NCBI GenBank assembly: GCA_015179125.1
Contig: WHVA01000162.1
Coordinates: 1 to 64,000 of the forward strand
DNA from: Gautieria morchelliformis
Taxonomy: Eukaryota > Basidiomycota > Agaricomycetes > Gomphales > Gomphaceae
Length of the DNA stretch: 64,000 bases
Reading direction: 5' to 3'
A model generated the notes under the pieces. The model saw only the letters and a list, made by a program, of their open reading frames with translations. It did not search any database and was not told the DNA's origin. Positions 1 through 10,736 of this stretch are shown piece after piece (the stretch's first letter is position 1; every line of letters starts with the position of its first letter). The translations under genes were made by a program, and so were the position numbers.

Positions 1-26
1 ACTGCCTATAATTCCTGTCCTCTACA
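1..26 (+). mobile_element. End of a copia-family LTR at the left edge
   Basis: These 26 bases are the exact reverse complement of the first 26 bases (plus-strand order) of the two copia LTRs at 35430 and 40176. They end in ...CTCTACA, the LTR terminus. The next five bases (GTAGC) could be one copy of a target duplication. The sequence that follows is gypsy gag, so a copia LTR (solo, or the end of a full copy) was inserted in that gag. The rest lies outside the window. Confidence 0.85.
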
Positions 27-2257
27 GTAGCCGCTGTCCTGTTCCGCTTCTTGTGAACAGGCTGGGCCTGGTCAGGCCCGTTTGTGTCAACGGCTTTCTC
101 CCTGTGAGCCAGGCGGCGCTTGCCGTTGCTGCTGCGCTTTCTGCGCAGCGCATCCCCATGTTGTATCGGGATGCTTCCTCGATCATTCGGGCCGTCTCGA
201 AGAGTTGCTCTATTGAGCTGCTCTCGGCATTATAGCCCTTTTTGAGGACTTCGTTGCGCAGCATTTCACATAGCGCCGATACGAACCGTCTCCGGAACGT
301 ATATTCGTCTGGTGGCTGTATCATACGTGCCGCGTATTTCGTGAGCTCGTTCAGCATCTCCTGAACGGTTTTCATGCCTTGCATGACCGTGTCGAATTTA
401 TTCGATGCGTGATGGTATGTCAGTCTGTGCAGGAACCTCTTTTGAAGGCCTTGCATCACTGACTCCAGCGTCCAGCTGCGGATCTGGCGATCGAATCATT
501 CAACGTTTCGAAAGAACCACTCCTGGGCTTCGCCGGTGAGGCGAGTGCCACGTAGCCGACCTGCGTGTCAATGCTGGTTGGCCCTAGGAGGCAGTTCATT
601 TTTAGCCATCGTAGGATGGCTGCCACGAAGACTTCAAACTCTTTGAGGTCCGATCCCCCTGCATATGGCTCGAGGTGGGCCAATTTCACGCCGGCCTTCG
701 CTAGCACAGACTTCTCCGGGTCTGTGTCCGCGGCGTCTGCCAGCGCCACGCGGATCATCCGTGTGATCCCGTCGTACGGCTCCATTTGTACGACGTCGAC
801 CTGGTCAGGGATTCCCTGGCCTTCCGTTGGGGCCATGGATCTCTTGCACGGTTGTGAGGCCGCGCGGGGCAGGCTGTTATATGCCCTGACGGGCCCGGGT
901 CGGGCTCGGGATCGGGAGCATTTTGTGCTCTCGGTTCCGGGGGCGTTTTGTGCCTGGTGTCCCCGGTCAGTCCCGCGTTGCGGATCCGTAGCCTGCTGTT
1001 GTAGGCTGCGCGTGCTTGCCGTGCGTCTTGTACGGCTTGCGTGAGCTGCTCATCGGGTAGCTGGGCGGTGTGGCTGTGGGCCACCGTTTCTTCAGCGTTC
1101 TTCGCTAGTAGTTCGAGTGCCCGTGTGTGGCGGCGCTGCGGCTTCTTTACGCTGCCAGTGTGCGACTTCGAGCTCCAAGCTCTCGGTCGTCGTTTCAGAG
1201 TCAGGCTCTGAGGCGACCTGATCCCTAACGATCTGTTGGATCGTTTTACGGCTGTCCGTTGGGGCAGCCTGTTGTTCCTGAGGTTTGTTTCCGAACCTTA
1301 CGTCCTGTTCGACCGGGACGGCTGGCGGCGGCATTCGCTGCTTGTCTCGCTCCTTTTGGCTCGCGTCGTGATTGCGTTCGTTAGCTGCGGACTGTCGCGA
1401 GCTCGGACGTGTTTCGTTGCATTCCCCGCGTGGGCGGAGTGCTTTCTGGACGTCCTCCAGCGTGGCTGCGTCTTGCAGCCTGACCTCCTCCGCCTGGTGG
1501 AGTTCCTTGCCGATTGCCATTAGGGCGGCGGCGGCGTTGTCAAGCTGCGATGCCAGCTGATCGTGCTTGTGGTGTGTCAGCGTACTTCGGTGCAGCGCAG
1601 CCTGCACCTGTTTGTTCAGGGCCTCTGCCGTCTCGTGGTCGATGGCGTGAGCCCTCGAGCTCCTGCGACTAGAGCTTGAGTATTCTGAGTCCTGACCATC
1701 GTCTGGGGCTCGTTTCTTATGCCGTCGTCCTCCTTCAGGGACGATCGTCGTCGCTCTACTTCGTGAGCGTCGGTTTGAGTCGTGGCTTTGTGCCCACCTC
1801 GACGTTGTTGCTCTACCGTCTGACGATGGCGAGACTTCTCTGCCCTTTCCTTGTCTTTGGGCAGAGAGAGATGGGGGGGCGGCACTGACTCGTTGCCCGG
1901 CGTCGTCTCCTCTTCGGCCACGCTCGACGAGACGTAGTCGGGATTTTCCTCATCCTCTGCTGAGGGGACGAGGGCGGTGAGGTCTACGATCTCTCCGTCT
2001 TCTATCGTCCTGGTCTCTTGGTCCAGGGTAGCGTCAGCCGTCGTGTCACTGGGCTGCACCTGGGGTGTGGACCTCGAGCTCGTCGCTCGTGTCCGTCTTC
2101 GACTGCGTGGAATCATCATGCTCGCAGCCGACAGTAGAGGGTCTACTGGAGGGTCTCAACAATGTTTAGTCGTCGACGCAGCGATCTTTTTCAAGATCGC
2201 TTCGAATCCACTATCGGTTGGTCACGTGGCGATCAACCGCAGGATAGTTCAAAAAGG
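27..2257 (-). mobile_element. Gypsy family 1, copy A: gag region
   Basis: This is the 5' internal part of a Ty3/gypsy element read on the minus strand. Gag-type peptides run from about 2119 down to 22. They include a retrotransposon gag core near 30-830 (with FRRRFVSAL and the run SSSIEQLFETARMIEEAS) and charged, coiled-coil-like sequence at 755-2119. It closely matches copy B at 56490-58119, so both belong to one family. Pol lies beyond the left edge. The copy is broken, with a few breaks in gag, and carries the copia LTR end at 1-26. LTR similarity to copy B suggests a recent family. Confidence 0.85.
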
Positions 2258-2472
2258 TGTAAAGGATGTCGATCTTAAGACCTTGTATCACAAGGGCACA
2301 ACAGAACTTGACCAATGAGTGGTATTCTGAATGCTACGTAGTGACAGGTAAGAGTAAGATGCGATGGGAGCCGCTGGCCGGTTCCCACGCATACACTATA
2401 CAGTGGGTCCCTAAGGGGCCCACTGGGATTATGTAATAACTAATGTACATGTAGATACACAGGTTATTTACA
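2258..2472 (-). repeat. 5' LTR of gypsy family 1 copy A
   Basis: A 215-bp LTR with TG...CA ends: plus strand TGTAAAGGATG to ...GTTATTTACA. It is about 98% identical by eye to 49794-50007 (roughly four differences). On the minus strand it directly precedes the gag leader, which makes it the 5' LTR. Its right flank is a piece of an unrelated LTR (2473-2555), so the element inserted there. Confidence 0.9.
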
Positions 2473-2555
2473 AGGGCGATCGGAGCGAACACGGAAGTGG
2501 AGTGAGAAATGGGAGGATAGAGTATGCAAGTATGGGAAATAAACGCGTCATGACA
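2473..2555 (-). mobile_element. Fragment of TGTCATGAC-family LTR
   Basis: Reverse complement of the start of the LTR sequence at 29416-29500. It shares the CATGACA terminus and the conserved block GTATGGGAAATAAACG. It ends exactly where gypsy gag resumes (CCGAG at 2556). The reading is that this LTR had inserted in the gag of the 2556-5102 element and was later interrupted by gypsy family 1 copy A. Confidence 0.8.
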
Positions 2556-2718
2556 CCGAGATGGTTCTATGAAAGTGAACTATGTTTTATCCTTCCTCAA
2601 GGGAACGGCTCTAGATTACTTCAAGCCCTACCTTGCAGATGACCGGGGCAACGAACCCGCATGGGCTTTGGATTACACAGCATTCACGGAAGAGTTCTAT
2701 CTGAACTTCGGCCCTTAC

Positions 2719-3134
2719 TGTTATGAATGGAGTAGTGTCAGTTCTGATGTAGTACCGGATCCTAGTTAGTTCTGGACCCAGTACCGCATGCACGCCCATT
2801 ATCACGCGCGTACACATGCCCGACCCCGAGTTGAGATCCAAGTCTAGCCCCTGACCGGAACTTGCTCGCACCATATTCTAGCATACTAGTTAAATAGTTA
2901 GTAGTGCATGTAGAAGACCTTATACAGTATAATCTCCATCTCGTTGACTCAGTGAAGTCACCCGTGTTATCTTTGACTGGACATTGGTGTCGGTTGGTGT
3001 GTCCGTTGTTGTCACTGCACGCGGTGTTAGCACATACAACCGAAGTTGTATTCCCATCTCTATTCTACCCATGTCTCTCTATGACCTTACGACTCCCCCA
3101 CACCCATGCAATCCCGCCTGCACGACTAACTACA
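2719..3134 (+). repeat. Solo LTR inserted in gypsy gag, TSD CTTAC
   Basis: A 416-bp insertion with TGTTATG...TACA ends, flanked by CTTAC at 2714-2718 and 3135-3139. The uninterrupted gag at 46180-46200 shows the empty site. A related copy lies at 41796-42188 on the other strand, sharing GTTAAATAGTTAGTA and the block around GCGCGGTGTTAGC. No internal region is present, so it is a solo LTR of a family not otherwise represented here. Confidence 0.88.
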
Positions 3135-3322
3135 CTTACGATCAGGTTGCCGATGCCGAAATCGAGCTCGAGAATTTGGTCATGAAGGATAACCACAAGG
3201 AAACTTGGTTTTTCATCAAATTCTATAGGCTTGCATCTGTCCTCCAGTATAATGATTCAGCTTTGCATCACCAAGCATATCTAGCTTTGCCGAAGTGAAT
3301 CAAGGACGAAATGGTGCATTTC

Positions 3323-3774
3323 TGTTAAGGTTGTGTTTGTACTGTAGTTTGGCTATACCAAAGCTGAACTCGGGTCTCGGGTCTCAGGTCGGAGGGCTTA
3401 GCCTCAACCTCTTGGGTTGCACCCACCTGATGTTCTGCCCTAATTTCAGGAGCGGTCTCGGCTATAAGCCGAGGTATGGGTTTTGATATCAAGCAGAGGG
3501 TCTCAAGTACAATAAGCTAATTCAATATCTGAACTGAGGAGCTACTGTACATGGACTGGAGGTCTATATAGTAAAGTAGCATGCAGGGTCGCGAAGAGAA
3601 CATGATTGGATCAATGGCCACGGGAACAGGGGTCAGGCAAACGGGGAACTAACTAGAAAAGGGGATCAGGGGTGATGGGAAGTGCGAAGGGAAACCCGAA
3701 GGAAAGCCGAGAATAACTCAAGGTTCCTGAACGAGAACCGAGCTTCGGTCCAGATTTGGGAACGGATCGTAACA
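3323..3774 (-). repeat. Solo LTR of gypsy family 2, antisense, TSD ATTTC
   Basis: A 452-bp LTR, reverse complement of the 45007-45455 LTR, with TGTTAAGG...CGTAACA ends on the plus strand. It is flanked by ATTTC at 3318-3322 and 3775-3779. It lies in the gag of a member of its own family in the opposite orientation, with gag resuming at 3780. Divergence from the 45007 LTR is considerable, so it is not recent. Confidence 0.9.
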
Positions 3775-5102
3775 ATTTCAACAAACCCCGAACCTTGACG
3801 ACCTCCGAGACCTCGTTCAGAAAATTGACCAGAGGTATTGGGAACGTCGTGGTGAACTCTCTCACGAGACTCATTCCGCTCCCAAACCCAAGCAAGAACG
3901 ATAGGTTGGCCAACTAAAACCGAGGTTCCCAGAACAATGACCGACATCAAGGTCAAGGTTCTGGCAACTCCAATGACAATGGCGGTAACAACCAAGGCAA
4001 AGGCAAGGACAAGCCGAAAGGGAATAATCAGTCCGAGGGTCAGAAAAAACCTGCCAGACTGACTCAGCAAGGACGGCAAACTCACGCCCGCAGAACACCA
4101 ACGTCACATGGATAACAACCTCTGCTTAGTATGTGTGCAGAGTGGCCACTGTGCGAGGGAATGCCCAAAGGCCACGTTGGCCCAGGCAGCTACAGCTTCT
4201 GATGGGAAGCTGTCTGACGACAAAGCCGATAACTCAACTTCGGGCACAAAACAATAGTCAGCGGCCCTATGGCCTCCACGCATACCAAGGGTCATGTTGA
4301 CTCGGCTTGCGCATTAGGGGAGGTAAGAATCAATGCTTCTGCTCTCTGTTCTCTGAATTCTCTTGTAGTTAGTTTATCCTCATCTCTGCTCCCCGTCTCT
4401 GCTCCCCAACCAAAAGTTTCAAGCTCTAGTAGATTCTGGTTCTACTCATTGTTTTATTGAATCTGTTTTTGTAAGTAGAAATAGTCTCAAAACCCGATCC
4501 ATAGATCCGATCCCACTCCATTTATTCAATGGTAGTAAAATTTTGGTAATTACTGAAGCTGTAGAGCTACCTATCCGTTTCCCTGATGGTCACACCCATT
4601 CTGTAGACTTTTATGTCACCCCCCTTGATTCATCTGTTTCGGTAGTTCTCAGACACAACTGGCTCACTCGCTACAATCCATGGATTGACTGGGTACTGGG
4701 CAGTATTATGTTCCAAACTACCCTCCCGGACAGTCCTGTGGAACCCCTGCTGGCTTCGGGTTGCGCCTCCACGGCCAAGACCGAGCCAGACCCACGCTTG
4801 GAAGCCCCCTGGGTGACTCTCCTGAATGCGGCAGTGTTTGACCATGCCTGCAAACTAGAGGGTTCCTGATGTTTCCATATAAACCTGCTGCAGCCTGAAT
4901 CCGAGGCTTTGGCCCATTTGGCTTCTGTGCAACCGGACCCAGTGGATCTAAAGGAGGTTCCGAAGGAGTATCACAACTTTGCGGATGTCTTTAGCAAGTC
5001 CAAGGGTGACGCCTTGGCTCCCCACCGACCCTACAATCTTAAGATCATGTTAGAGGATGGTGCTACTCCTCCTCAACCCCTGTTATACTTGCTCTCTACC
5101 TT

Positions 5103-5195
5103 GGATGCCTCGGTAATGCTCAGCTTTTTGTACCCTACCCTGAGTTCTGTTGTTAGTTAGTTTCATACCATTCCTGTCCAATCATTCCTTATCTT

Positions 5196-5228
<33 letters not shown>

Positions 5229-5341
5229 CCAATTTACACCCGTTTGCAGTACCTAAGGCGCGCGTCGGATTTGCTTCCGTTTTAGCGCGCAAACTTCGAA
5301 CAACGATATCTTGCTTGATATCGCTCCGATTCGCTTGAAAT
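5103..5341. other. Junction segment with a T-run (minus-strand poly(A))
   Basis: No gene seen. An uninterrupted run of about 25 T (roughly 5197-5223) follows TTATCTTTC. Read on the minus strand, the left inverted-repeat arm continues for about 110 bases past the end of the right arm and then ends in poly(A). This suggests that the left arm, or its 3' tail, was retroposed. A short palindrome GATATC...GATATC lies at about 5306-5323. Confidence 0.6.
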
Positions 5342-6013
5342 TTCATATCTGAAGCTATGTGGACCATAGCTAGGGCATAGAACTAAAAAATCTGAATAAA
5401 ACAAGCATTTTTTATTTTGCATTTTGGGTGCTGAGGGGGAACAATGTCAAGCTTAGCTTACTGTATGTAGTTCAATGCAGGTTTTAATTTTGTTTGCTAC
5501 TTTGTACTAATGGTGAGAACCCACTACAGGAGAATCTCCAGAAGAGGGTGTCATAGGATTGGAGAGGAAGGGCTTAGCTTCTTCTGACATTGGATCAGTG
5601 AGATCTGACGGTAGGCGTTCGTTCTCGATGTCGGATTTCCTCCTGTGTAGCATAAGCCCCGAAATCTTTGATCCCTTCCGCACCGAGTGCCAATGCACCA
5701 TAAGGCAACTTCGCCGATCCTGACATGTTCTTGAGCTCGGAAACCGCGGGGGCGCACACGTATGCGGTGGGGTGAGGGGCGCGGAGGTGCTGGGGTGGGC
5801 GAGCTGGTATAGGAGGACAGGGTGGTGGGGGAGCGGGCGGCGGCGGGTGCGGGTGCAGGTGCGGGTGCAGGTGCGGGTGCGGGTGCGGGTGCGGGTGCAG
5901 GTACGGGTGCGGGTGCGGGTGCGGGTGCAGGTACGGGTGCAGGTACGGGTGCAGGTACGGGTGCAGGTACGGGTGCAGGTATGGGTGCAGGTGCGGGTGC
6001 AGGTGCGGGTGTG
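5342..6013 (-). repeat. Left arm of a long inverted duplication
   Basis: Matches 12930-13541 in inverted orientation. The unique part (5342-5840) is nearly identical between arms, and the inner part is a hexamer array. On the minus strand both arms keep the same downstream peptide: [20 protein letters not shown], then [19 protein letters not shown] and a stop (the left stop is at 5595). Upstream it reads a His/Pro/Leu-rich repeat. An open frame runs 6377 to 5595 (260 codons), but hexamer arrays are open in several frames, so I do not claim a protein. The family is not recognised. Confidence 0.8.
5846..6013. repeat. Hexamer microsatellite GGTGCG/GGTGCA/GGTACG, left arm
   Basis: About 28 units of a 6-bp repeat with alternating GCG, GCA and TAC variants. 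In the three frames of one strand it reads His-Pro, Ala-Pro or Cys-Thr-Arg-Thr type repeats, which explains the many long overlapping open frames here. The inverted counterpart lies at about 12930-13050. Confidence 0.9.
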
Positions 6014-6635
6014 ATTGCAGCACGGACGACGCGGAGCTCATCGTGAGGAGACTGGGCATACGGTTAGCAGGGTGCGGGGGCGTCGACACACCTTGACACC
6101 CAGGGGACTCCACGCAGGGGACATGGGGGATATCGGCCCAAACGGCAGCCGGTAGAGGGACGGGAGCGCGGATGTGACACGACTGGGCTGGTCGCCCTCG
6201 AGGCGTGCGAGGGCGTCGCCGTGGTTGGTGTTGCGGTAGCGCGTGGAGGCGCGGGATGTGGCGATGGTCATCGCGAGGGTGTTGACGGTAGGAGTGATGG
6301 AGCCGTGGTCGGTTGGGGTGCGGGTGGACGACAGGAAGGAACTGCTCGTGCTTGTACGAGTAGAAGGGGCGCTTCAAGTCACAATGGTGGACTTGTAGTT
6401 GGGACGCGTGACAGCCCTTTCAGCGAGGATGTAAAGTAAGCATAAGTAGCAAACTCACCAATAAAAATGGGATAGTGGCCATTCGACACCTGAAAATTAC
6501 ACTTGAGTTGGGGTTCAGCATTGGGAGTAAGGGTGCAAATGCTGTCGCACGATTCATGTCATAGAATTCTTGGTCAGGGTGTGTGTTTCGGGAACTTCCG
6601 TTCTCCTTGTATGTACTACCCACACCATCGCTCAT
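6014..6635. other. Unassigned spacer upstream of the transposase gene
   Basis: No homology or motif recognised. The minus-strand frame from the inverted-repeat arm runs on to 6377. The last 200 bases are the presumed promoter of the transposase gene at 6636. No terminal inverted repeat of a Tc1-type element could be recognised by eye. Confidence 0.4.
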
Positions 6636-7811
6636 ATGCCTCACCCTGGCAACCCTAAACCTGTTCGTCACATGTACAGCAAGGATCTGCGGGATCGCGT
6701 TATACACCAAAAATTCAAGCTCAACAAGAAATCAACCGATATTGCAATTGACCTCGATATGTCACTACATGTAGTTCAACGCACAATCAAACTCTGGCGG
6801 GATGTTGGAGACGTCGTGGCAGAGCCAAAGCGGCTATCTCATGGGTCAAAAATGACCTCAGCTCAGAGTGAAGTAAGTAATTCATGTCTGTGTTTAGCTG
6901 TAGCTTATTTTATTTTATAACAGTTTCTTCTTGCGCTTCTTGAACGCTCGCCCGATCTTTACCTTGATGAGCTTGTCGAAGAGCTAGAGGTGCAGCATGG
7001 TATTTTAGTAAGTATATCAACTGTCTGGAGGACGCTTCGACATGTTGGCTTGCAAAGAAAGAAAGTGAGTCATTAAATCCTCGAAGAATGACAACCTTTA
7101 TATTTGTCTCCAACCCAGCTTTCACGGGCAGCCGCAGAGCGCTGTGAAGCCTCGCGGACTGCTTTCCAGTTTCGTATTGGTAGTGAACCACCGGACCATT
7201 TGGTTTTCACAGATGAAAGCGCAATTGACCTTCGCACAACGTATAGACTAATGGGATGGGCTTACAAGGGATGTAGGCCTCGAGTGCGAGCACGTTTCCA
7301 AAGGGGCGAAAGGTAACGATTTGTGCACGGGCCTCCATTATTGTATTGCTAATATCTACTCAGATTTTCAATCCCTCCGGCGCTCTCACAAGATGGAATC
7401 ATCTATAGCCATATCAAATTAGGGGCATACGATGGTCCAGAGTTCCTTGGGTTTCTGAAGGGCCTTTTAGAGGAATTGAACCCTTACCCGGCACCACAGA
7501 GCGTTCTTGTTATGGATAACTGCGCCATTCACCACATACCTGAGGTCTCACTCTTATGTGCCCAAAGGTTTTTACCATTATAAACTGTTTTCACTAGTGT
7601 CTAATCTTGCATTTGCAGAGGAATCAAACTGATGTATCTTCCGCAGTACTCGCCCGATCTCAACCCGATCGAAGAATCATTCTCCTTCATCAAAGCTCAC
7701 CTCAGACGTCATGGTGCCGAGTTCCGTGCATGTGTTGCAAGTAAGGAGAGGGCTGAGCTATTCATGTTTCTCTACGAGGCACTGGATCGGATTACACGCA
7801 GACATGCGTGA
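6636..7811 (+). CDS. Tc1/mariner-IS630 superfamily transposase, five exons
   Basis: Cut-and-paste DDE transposase of the DDE_3 (IS630/Tc1) type. Exons by eye are 6636-6872, 6924-7064, 7119-7312, 7364-7567 and 7619-7811. All four introns are GT-AG, 46-54 bases long, and the frame is kept throughout, giving 322 residues. The N-terminus has a helix-turn-helix region (DLRDRVIHQKF, then DIAIDLDMSLHVVQRTIKLW). The catalytic triad is visible as FTDESAID, VLVMDNCAIHH and YSPDLNPIEESF, with about 34 residues between the second Asp and the Glu. ATG 6636 is preferred; ATG 6570 would add an unrelated leader and ATG 6672 would still leave the HTH. No stop or frame break is seen, so it could be active or domesticated. 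It lies between the inverted-repeat arms. Confidence 0.85.
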
Positions 7812-8040
7812 GGGTGGATGAAAGACTGGCTATCTGTAGTGCAGTTGTACTACTGTAATGTAATTTTTTTGTTGTCAGAATGTTGAAAATTATCTGCAAT
7901 GTGATGGATGATATTGGTAAACAACACTTAGTAGTGCAAAAGTACTCATTGGCCAATTACGTGCATCGAGTATCGTAGTATTGTGATAATTCCTACAGTG
8001 GCTACAGGATCTCATAATATTATATGTGTTACATGCGGTC

Positions 8041-8176
8041 TTTCCCAGCTCATCCTCTCTCTTCACCTGTCATTCCCCCTCCTCGACTCTCTCCTCACCT
8101 GTCATTTCCCCCTCCTCGACTCTCTCTTCACCTGTCATTTCCCCCTCCTCGACTCTCTCTTCACCTGTCATTTCCC
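8041..8176. repeat. 33-bp minisatellite in the kinase 3' end
   Basis: Three to four copies of a 33-base unit (plus strand: TCACCTGTCATTTCCCCCTC, then CTCGACTCTCTCT). On the minus strand it encodes an 11-residue repeat EGEMTGEERVE at the C-terminus of the kinase gene. The outermost copy differs by one T in the C/T run, which shifts frame and brings in the stop at 8070. Confidence 0.85.
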
Positions 8177-10426
8177 CCTCATTAACATAATCCCAACTCT
8201 CTGGCAGGTCTGAAAGAGATTCAAGCCCAATCGTTACATACTGCCTGTATGGCTTGGTGGCCTGTAAAGTGTACTCATCGGCGTTCACCTTAACGAAGTC
8301 TGGTGTCAGCCATTCCAGAGCAGTCTCCCGAGAAAGCGTTAACCATTGAATCAAGAGTTCGGAGAATGGCTTGAAGCCCGTGGAGAAGTTTTTCGCGGCA
8401 TCCTGTTGCTTTAACCTATCAAGGAAACTTCCCCTAGCTTGTAACACAGGTAACTCGTCGGAGAGCATCGTTTGACGGTAATTCTGTTCTAGTCGCCCGA
8501 GTGCCCCCTTGGTCTCCAGGATCTCCAGAATCGACCAAAATAAAACCCATATAAACGACTCCAGGTCATCAATTACTTGGTGCACAACTTGCGTTCCAGA
8601 GTCCCAAGCAACAATCAGTGCCTGAGACATGAAAGGCAGCGTACCCTAGAACCATGTAAATCACAAGCCGCACACAGCAACTAAAGACCCACCGAGCGAT
8701 GCTTTGCTAATTCCCGCTTCTGATCCATCCAACGAATCACCTGGTCCCCATCGCATATGAATCCCACACATCTAGTAACTTCTCGAGTCACGGCAAAACT
8801 GAAGCAAACATAAAAAAACGAAAGGACTGATGTGAAAGATGGTACGTACTCTGCCACAGGTGGCCGCTCAGCTTCATCCATCAGCATGACGTTCCCGACG
8901 CTTACGTCGTGGTGCAACCAGCCGTTCTTAAACAGCCCAAAATGCCCTGTCGATCACCATTATAGGTAAATCATGTCCGATGCCCTCTTCGTTCACATAC
9001 CCAACATGGCGTGCACTATGCAACGCACGAGCAATCGAGGACTTTGTGCTGCTCGCAGTGACGTCCCTCGGGTCTCAAAAACAGATCGCATATGTATTCG
9101 TTCGTCAGGCCTAACCCCGGCGTATGGCTCTGGCGCACACACGGGCCAATACGTTGTGTCATCAGGTATGAGCTTATCCATTCCATCCTCGACAGGTATG
9201 AGACAAGGATGTCTGGCAGTCCAAATCTGCCCGATAACGCTCCAAACATTGTGCCTTCTTCGTTATGGGTTTTCAATGGCCATGAATCTTTCAGAATGAC
9301 AGTGTCCGGCAAGAGAAAAGATATGCCTCCCTTCAACCTCAAGGGTTCTCGACCGTCAGTCTCTTTTCCAGGCTGAGAATGCGGGGGTTGATGACTTCGT
9401 AAGTTATACCGGTGAGTGGACGAAGGTTGAGCGGGAGAACCATCGGTGGCGGTTGCATCTTCAAACCCAATTGTTAACTACTGGCCCAGATCTCTAAACG
9501 TCAAAACGCACCCTTCTTGACCAAAAGATACACACACGTTGCTCATCCGCGAACGCAACGTCGGTCACAAAGTGTTTTCGAAATCTTGAATATACCCCTC
9601 TCGGGAATCGCAATGTCTGTGATGGTACAGTAGTATCGATTCCAGCGTGGTTTGTGTCGGTCCAAGAATTAATCCCAACCACTCCACGGACAAATCCTGT
9701 AAAGCCTCCCTCCTTCGAGAGGTCAAGTTCCGGCGTAACAACCAGACCCATGCGAGAATAAAATCCGAAGCACACCCCCATCGTTGCGTTGTTGAAATGG
9801 ATAACAGTGACGAAGAGTCTATCCAATCGGTGTGTGAACATACAGCGCGCATACGTGCTTGACTGCAGGATCAAACCAGGCCAGTTCTTCTTCACCTCTA
9901 TGCAAATTTCAGCCTCGTTCCATGAGAACTTCGGCTTCGAGCCTCGGCTCTCACCAACAGACTGACAACCAACAAGGTCTGGTTTTAGGGGGGAGTCTGT
10001 GTCAAGTCCTTCAGCCATTTCCCGACCGTTCACGTAAAACTGAAGACCTCAGTGGATATTGCCATTCGGCAGCTTTTGGGAGGAGATGGACAGAATCTGG
10101 TTGAGTAACCACTCCAACGGCGCATAATGAGCGCTTTCTGGACCAGTGCGGCTGGGCCATTCCTTGAAAGTCTCGGTTGGGCTGTCCCAGAACACGCCAG
10201 GTTTCAGTTTGGATAGGACAGCGTCGACAATTTTTTGATCCGCCCGACAGCGCTCTTCAAGCAGAGAATTACTCTCGAATATCGCACCGGAGAACTCGCC
10301 CTTCATCAGCTTTTTCAAATCATCCTGGGTCCGAATGTGTGATTCATGAGATTTACTGGAACTGGCGCTATATGGTGTGCTCGTCATCAACGGAAGCTTG
10401 AGAGATTGGGGCGGTGTTGATGGCAT
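8070..10426 (-). pseudogene. FunK1-type fungal protein kinase, decayed
   Basis: FunK1 kinases are a basidiomycete-expanded family; their substrates are unknown. The start is ATG at 10426 (MPSTPPQSLKLPL). The family N-terminal region runs to about 9500. An N-lobe Lys motif VILKDSWPL and GRFGLPDILVSYL follow at about 9200-9310. The catalytic loop HHDVSVGNVML is at about 8870-8910, then GFICDGDQVIRW, and GTLPFMS with DDLESFIWVLFW at about 8540-8640. The 3' third splices cleanly with two short GT-AG introns. An in-frame TGA at 10049-10051 interrupts the N-terminal region, and the 9490-9310 stretch does not stay in one frame, so the gene looks inactivated or mis-sequenced. It ends in an acidic 11-residue tandem repeat. 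The HRD motif is HHD, and the Asp is kept. Confidence 0.75.
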
Positions 10427-10736
10427 CTGGAATAACAAATATCGAGAATTAGAGGCAGACAACAAGTAAAGAACTATGTCGTGCGAGTTGTCAACATGCG
10501 GACAAGTCACGTGACAAGTGAACCATCTACATTCTTGGGTGTGTTGGTGGTAGCGGCGTCAAGGTTAAATACCAATAATGTGCCGTGCGCTGCCTCAGAC
10601 GGTACTAAGGCCGCCGATCTCAAATATCCATAATTCTCTACAAATATCCATAATTCTCTAAATTGTTCTTTTTGATGTATATAGTAAATCTAATTATTGT
10701 GTCCTCCTGGCATAATTCTGCTTGCCTCCCTCCCTC
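10427..10736. other. Intergenic, with a 20-bp perfect tandem duplication
   Basis: No gene seen between the kinase start and the end of the next minus-strand gene. CAAATATCCATAATTCTCTA occurs twice in tandem at 10621-10660. Confidence 0.7.

Larger units (their letters stand above)
2556..5102 (+). mobile_element. Gypsy family 2 remnant (gag, protease, start of pol)
   Basis: Chromovirus-type Ty3/gypsy fragment, colinear with the better copy starting at 45007. Parts: gag core (2569-2718, resumed 3140-3322 and 3780 onward); a zinc-knuckle region near 4120-4165 ending in GHCARECP; a retropepsin-like stretch near 4400-4680; and the linker up to the start of reverse transcriptase near 5100. Homology to the 45007 copy stops at about 5102. 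Two solo LTRs (2719-3134 and 3323-3774) lie inside the gag. The copy is broken in several places and clearly old. Confidence 0.85.

Noticed and set aside
1-2472. Copy A and copy B of gypsy family 1 as two halves of one split element
   Set aside because: They overlap over most of gag with scattered differences, so they are two copies.
5772-6046. Val/Arg- and Gly/Ala-repeat open frames over the hexamer array
   Set aside because: They exist in every frame because the hexamer length is a multiple of three; none has a non-repeat domain.
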